Part shown: positions 48,095 to 56,684 of the stretch, one piece after another
How the letters are laid out: each line of letters starts with the position of its first letter
How positions within the stretch are numbered: the first letter of the stretch is position 1
Assembly: GCF_900537085.1 (NCBI RefSeq)
Contig: NZ_UNRE01000002.1
Coordinates: forward strand, 248,289 to 312,288
From: Agarivorans sp. Alg241-V36
GTDB taxonomy: Bacteria > Pseudomonadota > Gammaproteobacteria > Enterobacterales > Celerinatantimonadaceae
Direction of reading: 5' to 3'
Length of the DNA: 64,000 nucleotides
Position numbers and translations under genes: made by a program
The notes under the pieces: model-generated
The model's input: the letters and a program-made list of their open reading frames with translations, nothing else
Told to the model about the DNA's origin: nothing
Databases searched by the model: none

Positions 48095-49318
48095 TTATAG
48101 TGAGCTACGTTGCGGCACTGCTACGTTAGCAAACAAAATTCCCGCCACAATCGACATAAAAATCAAAAATGTTTGCGACCCAATATTGGGGATGCTCACC
48201 ATTGACTCGCCCAATACCAAAGAATTTAAGCTGATATACGCTTTACTGCCTGGCACCAGCAATACAATGCCTTGTAACAATACTACCGAGGCCGGCGATT
48301 TAGTTAATTTGGCAAATAGGTTTGCATAAACACCGACGATAAATGCCCCAACAAAAGGGCCTAAGGCTTCACCTAGTTGGGCGCTACCTGCAAAGGCGGC
48401 GGCATAGGCAATGACTCCTGAAAGAATGCCCCAAGGTAAGTCTTTTGCACGTACTTTAAACACCACGCTAAGGCCTAATGATAACAGCACCACGCCTAGC
48501 CACTTAATCCACCAAGTGCTAACAAAGCTAGATTGAAGGTCTACTTGCCCCCAAATTAGCGCACCAAAGGCCATGCCTAGCACCGCGCCAAAATAGAGCT
48601 TAAACAACACCATTATGCCGTCCATTACCCTAGCGGTGCCCGATATAAGCTCGCGCGCCGCTAACTCGCTTAAACCAAGGGTGAGCGATAAGCCGGGAAT
48701 GAAAATAATGATTGCTGAAAGCACTACTATGGGAATGTTTAAATCCGGCACAAACTGAGAAATAGCCACGGCCACAAAGGAGCAAAGCAGAGCCGCTACA
48801 GGCTCTAGCGCTTCATGTACACCTTTAGAATGCTCGGCGCGATAAGCCAAATAAAATGAAATACAACTGAGCAAGCACGACCAAATAATGGTGCTCCAAT
48901 TGGCAGACATTAACATGGCAAATGCGCCGCCAGTTATCGCAAAAGCTAAGCAGGTAACCCAAGGCGAATGCAAGGCCGGTTGATTAGCCATTTGATTTAG
49001 CCGCTCTATGGCCTCGGCTAAGCTGACTTCTTCTTCCGTGACCTTTTTTACCAACTGATTGGTGCGCGCCAATAAACCCAAATCAATTTCGCCGGGTTTT
49101 ACTCGCATTACATAATTGTATTCTTGAGTATCATCCGGTGCCCACAGCACGAAAGTGAGAGAGGTGGGAGTCACTAAAAAATAGCCATTAAGCCCAAGAG
49201 TCTCGGCCACGTTACTCAAGTGGGTTTCAAGGCGAAATGCTGGCGTACCATATTTGTGTAAGGCCTTGCCCAACCTGATAATGAAATTACGTTTTACTTC
49301 AAAGCTTGACTGTTTCAA
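48095..49318 (-). CDS. ThrE-family threonine/serine exporter
   Basis: A 407-residue membrane protein combining both ThrE halves (ThrE and ThrE_2) in one chain. The N-terminal cytoplasmic region (FIIRLGKALHKYGTPAFRLETHLSNVAETLGL) and VKPGEIDLGLLARTNQLVKKV precede about ten helices, among them IFIPGLSLTLGLSELAARELISGTARVMDG and VVLLQGIVLLVPGSKAYISLNSLV. The Corynebacterium ThrE exports threonine and serine; the exact substrate here is inferred. Confidence 0.88.
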   Translation of the reverse strand: MKQSSFEVKRNFIIRLGKALHKYGTPAFRLETHLSNVAETLGLNGYFLVTPTSLTFVLWAPDDTQEYNYVMRVKPGEIDLGLLARTNQLVKKVTEEEVSLAEAIERLNQMANQPALHSPWVTCLAFAITGGAFAMLMSANWSTIIWSCLLSCISFYLAYRAEHSKGVHEALEPVAALLCSFVAVAISQFVPDLNIPIVVLSAIIIFIPGLSLTLGLSELAARELISGTARVMDGIMVLFKLYFGAVLGMAFGALIWGQVDLQSSFVSTWWIKWLGVVLLSLGLSVVFKVRAKDLPWGILSGVIAYAAAFAGSAQLGEALGPFVGAFIVGVYANLFAKLTKSPASVVLLQGIVLLVPGSKAYISLNSLVLGESMVSIPNIGSQTFLIFMSIVAGILFANVAVPQRSSL

Positions 49319-49523
49319 TGTGGAGGCTAATTCTAAAAAGCAGATGCTTAATTGTATCTCACAGATTGGCGTTTGGTGTAGTTGCCTTGAGATAAAAAAC
49401 TCCCTCTGGTGTTTTAAACAGAGAATTTTTCCTATTTTTTAATGAAATAGCGTACAGAATCGGCCTGATCATTTATCATTTACAGTTAGCTAATTATTCT
49501 TACGTGCTGTCTCGGAGGACACC

Positions 49524-51239
49524 ATGGCCGCTGGTAAATATTTACGTTGGAAGGACGAAAACGGAAACGAATTTCGTCCAGTTTCAATATCGGGTAACGC
49601 ATTGCTTAACGATCGTACCTTAAACAAAAGTTCAGCTTTCAGTTTTGAAGAGCGCGAAGCCTTCAACTTAGCGGGCTTGTTGCCACCAAAACCGCAAACA
49701 TTTGAAGACCAGTTAAAGCGGGTTTACCAAGGCTTTTTAAGTGCCTGTAGTGACATTGAGCAGTACCAGTACCTTCGTGCACTGCAAGACAGAAACGAAA
49801 CCTTATTTTACGCCTTGGTATCGCGCCACATTGAAGAAATGGCGCCGATTATTTATACCCCAACAGTAGGTAAAGCTTGCCAGGAGTTTAGCCACCGCTA
49901 TCAAAAAGATCGCGGTCTATACATTACCGCTGAGAACGTGGACCAAATGGGCGAGATGGCGCGCCACTTTGCTGGTAAAGATATCAAAATTATAGTGGTT
50001 ACCGACAGCCAAGGTATTCTCGGCCTAGGTGATTTAGGCATTGGTGGTATGGGCATCCCTATTGGTAAGCTGTCACTGTATACCCTAGGTGCTGGTATTC
50101 ACCCTGCACGTTGTTTGCCAATTGCGCTTGATGTAGGGACCGACAACCAAGACTTGCTTAACGACCCAATGTATTTGGGTCTTCCGCAAAAACGGATGCG
50201 TGGTCAAGAGTATCAAGACTTTATCGAGAAGTTTGTGGCGCAAACTAAACTGCATTTCCCAGAGGCAGTGTTGCAATGGGAAGATTTTAGTAAGTCTAAC
50301 GCTTTCGATAACTTATCTAAGTATGAAGACGAATTGCCATCGTTTAACGATGATATTCAAGGCACTGGTTCAGTGGTATTAGCTGGTGTGATTGGTGCTA
50401 CTAAAATTAAAAACGAAACTCTTGGTGAGCAAGTTTATGCGGTGTATGGCGCAGGTGCTGGCGGAGTAGGCGTGGCCGACCAAATTTTTGCTGGTTTGCT
50501 TAAAGAGGGCATCAGCCATCAAGAAGCCCGTGACCGAATTTTCATTTTAGACTCGCGTGGTGTGGTATTTGATAATCGTGAAGGTCTCGACGAATACAAA
50601 AAACGCTACGCTAAACCATTTAGCCTAGCCGAAGGATGGAGCCTAGCTGAAGAAGGCAAAGCCAGCTTAGGCGAGCTTATCGACAATACCCCAGTCACCG
50701 TATTGCTTGGCTGTAGTGGTGTGGGTGGCGCGTTTAAAGAAAGCCATGTGAAGAAAATGCTGGAATACACCGAGCGCCCAATGGTGTTCCCATTATCTAA
50801 CCCAACCGACAATTGTGAAGCCTTGCCAGAAGACGTATATAAATGGACCAATGGCCAAGCCATTGTTGCTACCGGTAGCCCTTTTGATGATGTTGAATAC
50901 AATGGCAACTTGTACCGTATTGGTCAGGGTAATAACGTATTTATCTTCCCGGCTGTTGGTCTTGCTACGATTGTGTCTGGCGTTAGCAAAATTACCATGG
51001 AAATGTTTACTACTGCTTCTTTTGCCTTGGCAGAATATGTTTCTCAAGAAGACCTCGACAGTGGCTGTGTATTCCCAAGAATGCGTGAGCTAAAAGACGT
51101 TTCTGGTTTTGTGGCAAAAGCCATTTTGAAACAAATCCAAGAGACCGATCCGCAAGGCTGCTTGAGCGGTAAAGATATTGATCAAGAAATTGCCGAACAC
51201 ATGTGGGAGCCTATTTACCTGCCTTACCGCAGAGTGTAG
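49524..51239 (+). CDS. maeA: NAD-dependent malic enzyme
   Basis: A 571-residue enzyme decarboxylating malate to pyruvate with NAD. It has the long malic-enzyme layout: PIIYTPTVGKACQEFSHRY, VTDSQGILGLGDLGIGGMGIPIGKL, FNDDIQGTGSVVLAGV (metal site) and the NAD-binding YGAGAGGVGVADQI. The length fits E. coli MaeA (565). A good CGGAGGA precedes the ATG, and a terminator follows. Confidence 0.96.
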   Translation: MAAGKYLRWKDENGNEFRPVSISGNALLNDRTLNKSSAFSFEEREAFNLAGLLPPKPQTFEDQLKRVYQGFLSACSDIEQYQYLRALQDRNETLFYALVSRHIEEMAPIIYTPTVGKACQEFSHRYQKDRGLYITAENVDQMGEMARHFAGKDIKIIVVTDSQGILGLGDLGIGGMGIPIGKLSLYTLGAGIHPARCLPIALDVGTDNQDLLNDPMYLGLPQKRMRGQEYQDFIEKFVAQTKLHFPEAVLQWEDFSKSNAFDNLSKYEDELPSFNDDIQGTGSVVLAGVIGATKIKNETLGEQVYAVYGAGAGGVGVADQIFAGLLKEGISHQEARDRIFILDSRGVVFDNREGLDEYKKRYAKPFSLAEGWSLAEEGKASLGELIDNTPVTVLLGCSGVGGAFKESHVKKMLEYTERPMVFPLSNPTDNCEALPEDVYKWTNGQAIVATGSPFDDVEYNGNLYRIGQGNNVFIFPAVGLATIVSGVSKITMEMFTTASFALAEYVSQEDLDSGCVFPRMRELKDVSGFVAKAILKQIQETDPQGCLSGKDIDQEIAEHMWEPIYLPYRRV

Positions 51240-51278
51240 TGCTTAGCTGGCTTAATTAAGCTAACTAAACTCAATAAA

Positions 51279-51304
51279 AAAGGAGCCTTCAGGCTCCTTT
51301 TTAC
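51279..51304. terminator. Bidirectional terminator after maeA
   Basis: AGGAGCCT (51281-51288), loop TC, AGGCTCCT (51291-51298), with A and T runs outside. It separates maeA from the convergent choice-of-anchor-I gene. Confidence 0.88.
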
Positions 51305-51328
51305 TTTTTTTTTAGCTGCTAAGTTTAA

Positions 51329-53071
51329 TTACTTAGTGCCAATTTCCCAAACAGTTAAAGAACCGCTTACTTCGTTACCCACTAATAGTAGTGGCTGACT
51401 GGTTGGGCTATCTGCCGCTGCAACAAACTCTAGGCTTTCTGGGGCTAAGTCACCAATACCGTCATCAACACTTAAACCTTCTGTTAGGTTACGGTTAATT
51501 ACGTAGGTTTCAAATTTGCTGTTATATGGATTGGTTACGTCGTAAACCATAATGCCGCCCATGCGCTCTAGGCCAATAAAGGCGTAGGTTTTGTCGCCAA
51601 CAGTGCCAACGGTTAACGCTTCAGGTTCCGCACCTTTGTTTTCAGAGCGAGAGTCACCTTCGTTTTCATCGTCACCGTTGTTAAAGGCATTGCCGTGAAG
51701 TGCTGCAGTGATGCGGCCGATCTCATCGCCAGAATCGAATACCACTAAACCATTTTGATCCCACACAGTAAATGAGCGAGCACCGTAGGCTACTGCTGTT
51801 TCGTATTCGCCATTTCCATCGGCATCGCCTAGTACATTAGTTACACGTAGGCCATCAATTTCGCCGCCAGCTTGCAGAGCTTCTAGCTTAGAACCTGCTT
51901 GAGCAGTAAGGTTTTTCAGTTTTACTTCTTCAGTAAAGGCCAAGCAACCGTCATCTTCATCGTAATCTTGACCACCTGCAGCAGTACATGCCGCTTCGTC
52001 GGCTACGTCAAAGAAGTACTCGCGAGCGTCACCTTCGTTGGCGGTAATTAGGAAGGGGGCGCCATTCCAGGTGAAAGAGGCAATAGTGTCTGGCATGTAA
52101 GCGCCATATAAACCGTCATATTGGCCAAAGCTTACTGTGCCGTCTTCGTTACCGTCAAAGTTTAAACCTGACCAGTCTTTATAACCCAAGCCAATAATTT
52201 GCACGCTGTTATCGCTCAAATCAACAATGGCTAAGCCGTTGTTTTCTTGAAGGGTTACATAAGCCATGCTGTTGCTAGCGGTAATGTATTCAGGCTCTAA
52301 ATCTTGTGCAACAGTGGTGGCAATCACTTGTCCATGCAAGGTGCGACCGCTTGGGTTAGGAAAATGCAGTCCCTTGGCTTCAAGCTCACTTTGCATGCCG
52401 TTAAAGCTAGTGAAGTCGATGATAGTAGCGCTAGTTGCTGGCGTACCATCGGTGATGTTAATTACTGCAATTGAACCTTCAGGATCGTTGTTGTAATCGC
52501 CGCTTGGCTCACCTTCGTTAGCTACTATCACTTTGCTACCATCAGGTGTGAAAGTTACCATATCAGGCAAGTTTCCTACTTCAACAGCACTTAGGAATAC
52601 TGGAGTGCCAGCGTTTAAACCATTGTAGAAAACAATGAAGCCATTGTTGGCTTGGGCGTCGGCTTCAATAGCTACTGCCATTAAGTCATCATGCACGGCG
52701 ATGCTGTTGGCACCGCCCAGCGCTACGCCATTGGCTTCGGTAGGTAAAGTCAGTGGGCTTGCGCTTAGGTTAGTATCGCTTGTAGGAGCGCTTAGTTGCT
52801 CAGAACTAAGGCCAGAAGCATCAACCATCTCAACCGTTGCGTCAGAGCTATTAATGGCATAAATAGTTTGAGTAGCTGCGTGGTATTGCAGGATTTCTGC
52901 TGCGCCATCTGGGTTTAATACTGCACGACCCACCGGATTTAGGGTGATGCCGTTAATAGCATCAGCGCCTGGTTCACCGTTTAAACCATTTGCACCATCG
53001 TCACTGCTACATGCTGTTAATGTTAGGCTTGAAATTACAGCCAATGAAACCAAGCTCTTCTTGAGCATCAT
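51329..53071 (-). CDS. Choice-of-anchor-I family lipoprotein
   Basis: A 580-residue exported lipoprotein (lipobox LTAC, Cys near 21), followed by a short collagen-like GANGLNGEPGADAING. The rest is a beta-propeller-like repeat protein: LPDMVTFTPDGSKVIVANEGEPSGDYNNDPEGSIAVINI, FLITANEGDAREYFFD, GARSFTVWDQNGLVVFDSGDEIG and TYAFIGLERMGGIMVYDVTNP. These are hallmarks of the choice-of-anchor-I family, whose members are sometimes annotated as alkaline phosphatases. A Pho-box-like triplet upstream supports a role in phosphate acquisition; the enzymatic activity itself is not proven by sequence. Two adjacent ATGs are possible starts. Confidence 0.85.
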   Translation of the reverse strand: MMLKKSLVSLAVISSLTLTACSSDDGANGLNGEPGADAINGITLNPVGRAVLNPDGAAEILQYHAATQTIYAINSSDATVEMVDASGLSSEQLSAPTSDTNLSASPLTLPTEANGVALGGANSIAVHDDLMAVAIEADAQANNGFIVFYNGLNAGTPVFLSAVEVGNLPDMVTFTPDGSKVIVANEGEPSGDYNNDPEGSIAVINITDGTPATSATIIDFTSFNGMQSELEAKGLHFPNPSGRTLHGQVIATTVAQDLEPEYITASNSMAYVTLQENNGLAIVDLSDNSVQIIGLGYKDWSGLNFDGNEDGTVSFGQYDGLYGAYMPDTIASFTWNGAPFLITANEGDAREYFFDVADEAACTAAGGQDYDEDDGCLAFTEEVKLKNLTAQAGSKLEALQAGGEIDGLRVTNVLGDADGNGEYETAVAYGARSFTVWDQNGLVVFDSGDEIGRITAALHGNAFNNGDDENEGDSRSENKGAEPEALTVGTVGDKTYAFIGLERMGGIMVYDVTNPYNSKFETYVINRNLTEGLSVDDGIGDLAPESLEFVAAADSPTSQPLLLVGNEVSGSLTVWEIGTK

Positions 53072-53122
53072 CTTATATCCCTATAAATAGTTACAATTCG
53101 TAGGGCATTTTGTGTACTCAAT

Positions 53123-53151
53123 GTGACTTTACGATGACGAAAATATGACAA
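53123..53151 (-). promoter_or_regulatory. Pho-box-like direct-repeat triplet (putative PhoB site)
   Basis: Read on the minus strand, TTGTCAT-ATTT-TCGTCAT-CGTA-AAGTCAC: three 7-bp units spaced by 4 bp, that is an 11-bp period, close to the PhoB consensus CTGTCAT repeats. It lies about 50-80 bp upstream of the choice-of-anchor-I start codon, a suitable distance for activation. The rest of the 301-bp gap to the fasciclin gene shows no other clear signal. Confidence 0.55.
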
Positions 53152-53372
53152 TCACTAAAATATTCCAATAAGGTATTTAGAGAATTTAGGCCTGAATAAT
53201 GCTGTAGTGAATACATTGTAACCAATTGAATTTAAAGCCTATGTTTTTGTTGTTAGTGGTGTAAATAGGTCAGGCTAAATGAGCCTGTAAGCTGTTTAAT
53301 TTGATCGAAGCAAATTTGCTAGCCGTAATCATTCTCGAACCCTACGCAACATAAGCTTAAAGGAAACAGACA

Positions 53373-53870
53373 ATGTTAAAACGAATTGCAAATGTAGTTA
53401 CTTTGATTATCGCAACAATGACATTCTCATTTCAGGCTCACGCTGATCATCACGGCATGAAAAAGGATATCGTTGATGTAGCCGTCGCAAATGGCTCCTT
53501 TACCACCCTCGTCGCTGCGGTTAAAGCTGCTGGCTTGGTTGATACCCTAAAGGGCGATGGACCTTTTACGGTGTTTGCTCCCACCGACGAAGCCTTTGCT
53601 AAATTACCAGAAGGTACCGTGGAAATGTTACTCATGCCAGAGAACAAAGATAAGTTAGTCGCTGTGCTCACTTATCATGTGGTTTCAGGAAAAGTTATGG
53701 CTGCTGACGTAGTTAAGATTGATAGTGCTAATACCTTACAAGGTGGCATGCTGGCAGTAAGCACTAGCGGTGACATGGTGATGATCAACGACGCTAAGGT
53801 TGTTGCTGCAGACGTTAAAGCGAGCAATGGTGTGATTCATGTTGTAGATACAGTTTTGCTACCAAAATAA
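53373..53870 (+). CDS. Exported fasciclin-domain protein
   Basis: A 165-residue protein with a signal peptide ([17 protein letters not shown]) and one FAS1 domain: [48 protein letters not shown], then [15 protein letters not shown] and [18 protein letters not shown]1 domains mediate adhesion or cell-surface contacts. AAAGGAAAC precedes the ATG. It is divergent from the choice-of-anchor-I gene. Confidence 0.94.
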   Translation: MLKRIANVVTLIIATMTFSFQAHADHHGMKKDIVDVAVANGSFTTLVAAVKAAGLVDTLKGDGPFTVFAPTDEAFAKLPEGTVEMLLMPENKDKLVAVLTYHVVSGKVMAADVVKIDSANTLQGGMLAVSTSGDMVMINDAKVVAADVKASNGVIHVVDTVLLPK

Positions 53871-53876
53871 ACCCAT

Positions 53877-53903
53877 AAGCGGAGCTTAATCTAAGCTCCG
53901 CTT
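53877..53903. terminator. Hairpin between fasciclin gene and unknown gene
   Basis: AAGCGGAGCTTA (53877-53888), loop ATC, TAAGCTCCGCTT (53892-53903): a 12-bp perfect stem between convergent genes. No long T run follows, so termination may be weak or factor-assisted. Confidence 0.65.
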
Positions 53904-53928
53904 GTCGATGTATGCTGTTGGTAAAGGT

Positions 53929-54768
53929 TTATGAATCGCTGCTCAGCTTCTTGACTACTTGATTCATGGTGTAATGAACAAATTGAGCGCCTAGTTCGGT
54001 AAGTTGATAGGGCTTAGTATCTTCAAAAGCCGATTCTAGAAGGGGGCTCGCCGGTTTCTTGGTTTTCCCTTTGCTTGACTGTTTTACAAAGTCGCCTTCA
54101 TAGGTGGTTTCTCTAAACTGTCTAATTACCCCTCCTGCGCTTAAGTCTCTGATCAGCAACTTGAATAGGTCGGCTTCGGCACTATCTTCACGAGGCATTT
54201 CTTCACTCACCGATTGCCAAATAGCTAAGCGTGTAACGCCGCTTGTTTGGTAGATTGCTCTAATCACCTTAAAGTGGATTTCGTGGTATTTGTCGAGCCA
54301 ATCATTGAATAGGCGAATCTGGTCGTCTGGGCAAAGTGGTGAGGCCGCAGCATTGGATATCAGATTCACCACGTAATCACGTTTCTCTTGGGTTTCTGCC
54401 GCGTCCCAAGACTTAAAGGCTCGGCGAATTAAACCCAAATACTCTTCTGACTGAATGCGTGATTTGTGGCTGGCATGCACCGAATCCAAACGGTAAGCCA
54501 TTTCATCAAGGGTTAGCATTAACTGTTTAACTTTCTGCTGGTGGATTTTAAGCCATTCTTCATGCAATGCGTTAACTCTACCTTGCTCGTTCTCACCATG
54601 AATAGCCGCGCTGCTAGCCAGTACTTGACCCACCCAAGGAATTGCCGACATGGCATTAGCGACAATGCGGCAATATTTGGTCCACTGCCCTTGGTCTTTT
54701 AAAATGGCGAGTTCGTAGCAAATAAACTCTTCGGTTCTTTCTTCTATGGGCGTATTTGTGTCTTCCAT
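53929..54768 (-). CDS. Unrecognised cytoplasmic protein, helical with winged-helix-like C-terminus
   Basis: A 279-residue protein I do not recognise. It has no signal peptide. The first part has a short apolar stretch (IVANAMSAIPWVGQVLASSAAIHG, about 36-59), followed by a long charged helix (RVNALHEEWLKIHQQKVKQLMLTLDEMAYRLDSVHAS) that could form a coiled coil. From about 160 the order KVIRAIYQTSGVTRLAIWQSVSEEM...LFKLLIRDLSAGGVIRQFRE...YQLTELGAQFVHYTM looks like a winged-helix module, with the usual 'Y-x-L-T-x-L-G' ending. It may be a regulator or a defence-type accessory protein; nothing in the neighbourhood decides this. Confidence 0.75.
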   Translation of the reverse strand: MEDTNTPIEERTEEFICYELAILKDQGQWTKYCRIVANAMSAIPWVGQVLASSAAIHGENEQGRVNALHEEWLKIHQQKVKQLMLTLDEMAYRLDSVHASHKSRIQSEEYLGLIRRAFKSWDAAETQEKRDYVVNLISNAAASPLCPDDQIRLFNDWLDKYHEIHFKVIRAIYQTSGVTRLAIWQSVSEEMPREDSAEADLFKLLIRDLSAGGVIRQFRETTYEGDFVKQSSKGKTKKPASPLLESAFEDTKPYQLTELGAQFVHYTMNQVVKKLSSDS

Positions 54769-54953
54769 GACGAAACCTTATAAGCGCTAATTATTGATAG
54801 AAGTAAACATGGTTTGCTAAATCAAGTGCTACTTTGGATATTTATTTCAATTTTATCAATAGCTAAGCTGGTTTTTGTTGAGCCAGTACAAGATTGAGTT
54901 TCACTGCAAAGCAGGGCAACATAGGCGGGCTGCTTATTTATCAAGTGGCATAA

Positions 54954-55150
54954 ATTCTCAGGGCGGGGTGTAACTCCCCACCGGCGGTAATTAGTGTGTC
55001 GTTAGCAAACGAGATGCTAAAAGCCCGCGAGCGCCCAACTGTGTTGGGGTCAGCAGATCTGGTGACTTAGCCTTTTTAGAAGGGTTAACAGTCCAGAGCC
55101 GACGGTAATTTGCAGCTTAGCTGTAATAAGTCCGGATGGAAGAGAATCAA
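54954..55150 (+). ncRNA. FMN riboswitch (RFN element)
   Basis: The conserved parts of the flavin mononucleotide aptamer appear in order: TTCTCAGGGCGGGGTG, CCCCACCGGCGGTAA, AGCCCGCGAGCG, GGTCAGCAGATCTGGTG, CCAGAGCCGACGGT and GTCCGGATGGAAGAGAA. The first and last parts pair as P1. FMN binding represses the downstream ribB. The expression platform has a hairpin, AACACTTAGCC (55185-55195) with GGCTGAGTGTT (55199-55209), without a T run, so control by translation or Rho is more likely than intrinsic termination. Confidence 0.96.
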
Positions 55151-55306
55151 GTATTATCACTTTGCTTTAACCTAGTTAGAGCAGAACACTTAGCCTGTGG
55201 CTGAGTGTTGGTTAATGCCGATAAATAACTTCACTTTACCGTGAGGTTCTATTCCTGCGCGCCCTGATTCTGGAAAACTTAATGTTGTATTTTAAGGACT
55301 TTAACC

Positions 55307-55960
55307 ATGAATCAGTCTCTACTTGCCGAATATGGCAATCCAATTGAACGTGTTAACGCCGCACTTACTGCCTTGCGCCAAGGTAAGGGAGTGTTGGTTG
55401 TTGATGATGAAGATCGCGAGAACGAAGGCGATTTAATCTTTGCTGCCGAAACCCTTACTAATGCCCAAATGGCAATGTTAATCCGTGAATGCAGCGGCAT
55501 TGTTTGTTTATGTTTAACTGACGACAAAATCAAACAGCTTGATTTACCGCCTATGGTAAGTGACAACTCAAGCCAGTTTGGTACTGCCTTTACTGTGAGT
55601 ATCGAAGCTAAGCAAGGCGTGAGCACAGGGGTTTCTGCCGCCGACCGCGTTGCCACCATTAAAACCGCGATTGCCGATGGCGCCAAGCCTAGCGATTTAG
55701 CCAGGCCTGGCCATGTTTATCCGCTACGGGCTCAGCCAGGAGGGGTATTAAGCCGCCGTGGGCATACCGAAGGCACGGTAGACTTAATGAGCTTAGCGGG
55801 TTTAAAACCTGCTGGAGTATTGTGTGAAGTAACCATGCCCGATGGCACCATGGCCCGTTTACCGGAGATCGTAAATTTTGCTAAGCAACATGGTATGCCA
55901 GTGTGCAGTATTGAAGATATTGTGGTGTATCGCAAAGCGCTAATCAGCAAGGCTAGCTAG
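55307..55960 (+). CDS. ribB: 3,4-dihydroxy-2-butanone 4-phosphate synthase
   Basis: A 217-residue single-domain RibB (E. coli also 217) making the four-carbon unit of riboflavin from ribulose 5-phosphate. Motifs: [18 protein letters not shown] (acidic metal/substrate loop), [20 protein letters not shown] and [31 protein letters not shown]. No RibA domain is fused. It lies under the FMN riboswitch. AAGGAC sits nine bases before the ATG. The last 26 codons and the downstream hairpin are duplicated at 60283-60418. Confidence 0.96.
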   Translation: MNQSLLAEYGNPIERVNAALTALRQGKGVLVVDDEDRENEGDLIFAAETLTNAQMAMLIRECSGIVCLCLTDDKIKQLDLPPMVSDNSSQFGTAFTVSIEAKQGVSTGVSAADRVATIKTAIADGAKPSDLARPGHVYPLRAQPGGVLSRRGHTEGTVDLMSLAGLKPAGVLCEVTMPDGTMARLPEIVNFAKQHGMPVCSIEDIVVYRKALISKAS

Positions 55961-56016
55961 ATCTTCGCCTTATAAGAGGCTTTTGGGCCTCTTATTCACT
56001 TAGGTTTTTCGTAGTG
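55880..56016 (+). repeat. Direct repeat copy A: ribB 3' end plus downstream hairpin
   Basis: This 137-bp stretch covers the last 26 codons of ribB, its stop and 56 bp downstream, ending in TTTTTCGTAGTG. It recurs in the same orientation at 60283-60418. Over the coding part 73 of 81 bases match without gaps, by hand alignment. Two minus-strand genes lie between the copies. Confidence 0.9.
55972..55995 (+). terminator. Hairpin after ribB
   Basis: ATAAGAGGC (55972-55980), loop of six, GCCTCTTAT (55987-55995). There is no strong T run directly after. A degenerate copy follows the duplicated ribB tail (around 60376-60391). Confidence 0.65.
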
Positions 56017-56129
56017 TTCTTTACTGCGTTAACGCTATGAACATAAAGGTGGAGCTTGTGTAGCAGACCAGTAAAGTCAGTAGTCAGTGCCTGAAGAAGA
56101 GAGCAGCTCAATATAGGTAGATTAAAGTC

Positions 56130-56684
56130 CTAATTTCCGCCTCGCACTAACCTTACTTCATGCTGTGAATCTTTATCCATCAAGTCGATACGAATGTACC
56201 CTGCATCAAGGTTAATTAGCCAGGATTGATTGGCATAAACCACATGTGGTGTAGATGACCAGTAATTATGAAATTGTAAAAAACCATCGTCAGGAAATAT
56301 GGTCACATTAATCGCTGGCCGCCAGCAGGCTGTTTCTATAATGGTTTGTAGTTCTTTGATGTTAGGTAAACGCCAATCGCTAAAAGCTCCAAGGGTATGG
56401 TCCATTCCACTTCTTGTTGCTTGACGCCAGTTTTTAGTGCTGGCTGTGCCAGTGCAGATCTGTAGGGCATTATCCCAAGCTTGACCTAATGCACAACGGT
56501 CCCACATCAAGCCTGTTTCTAAGTCTGTAACGGTTCCCTCTGTGATTATTTGAAAACGATCATTTGGGGTTGTTTCCTCAGCATCTGGGGTGCAAGTGGC
56601 TGCTTGCAACAAGGGGGCGTGCAGGCAAACAGCGGTCAGAACTATAATGGATTTTATATTAATCATAGGCTGCTCATTGTTCAT
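56130..56684 (-). CDS. Exported DUF1566 (Lcl) domain protein
   Basis: A 184-residue exported protein with a signal peptide (SIIVLTAVCLHAPLLQAATC). The DUF1566/Lcl domain fills the rest: GTVTDLETGLMWDRCALGQAW, NWRQATRSG, SDWRLPNIKELQTII, NYWSSTPHVVYANQSWLINLDAGYI and EVRLVRGG. Such domains occur in secreted adhesin-like proteins; no enzyme activity is known. Its ATG shares one base with the stop of the large Ig-repeat gene upstream (TAATG), so the two are coupled. An alternative start is the second Met (INIKSIIV). Both genes lie inside the ribB-tail repeats. Confidence 0.88.
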   Translation of the reverse strand: MNNEQPMINIKSIIVLTAVCLHAPLLQAATCTPDAEETTPNDRFQIITEGTVTDLETGLMWDRCALGQAWDNALQICTGTASTKNWRQATRSGMDHTLGAFSDWRLPNIKELQTIIETACWRPAINVTIFPDDGFLQFHNYWSSTPHVVYANQSWLINLDAGYIRIDLMDKDSQHEVRLVRGGN

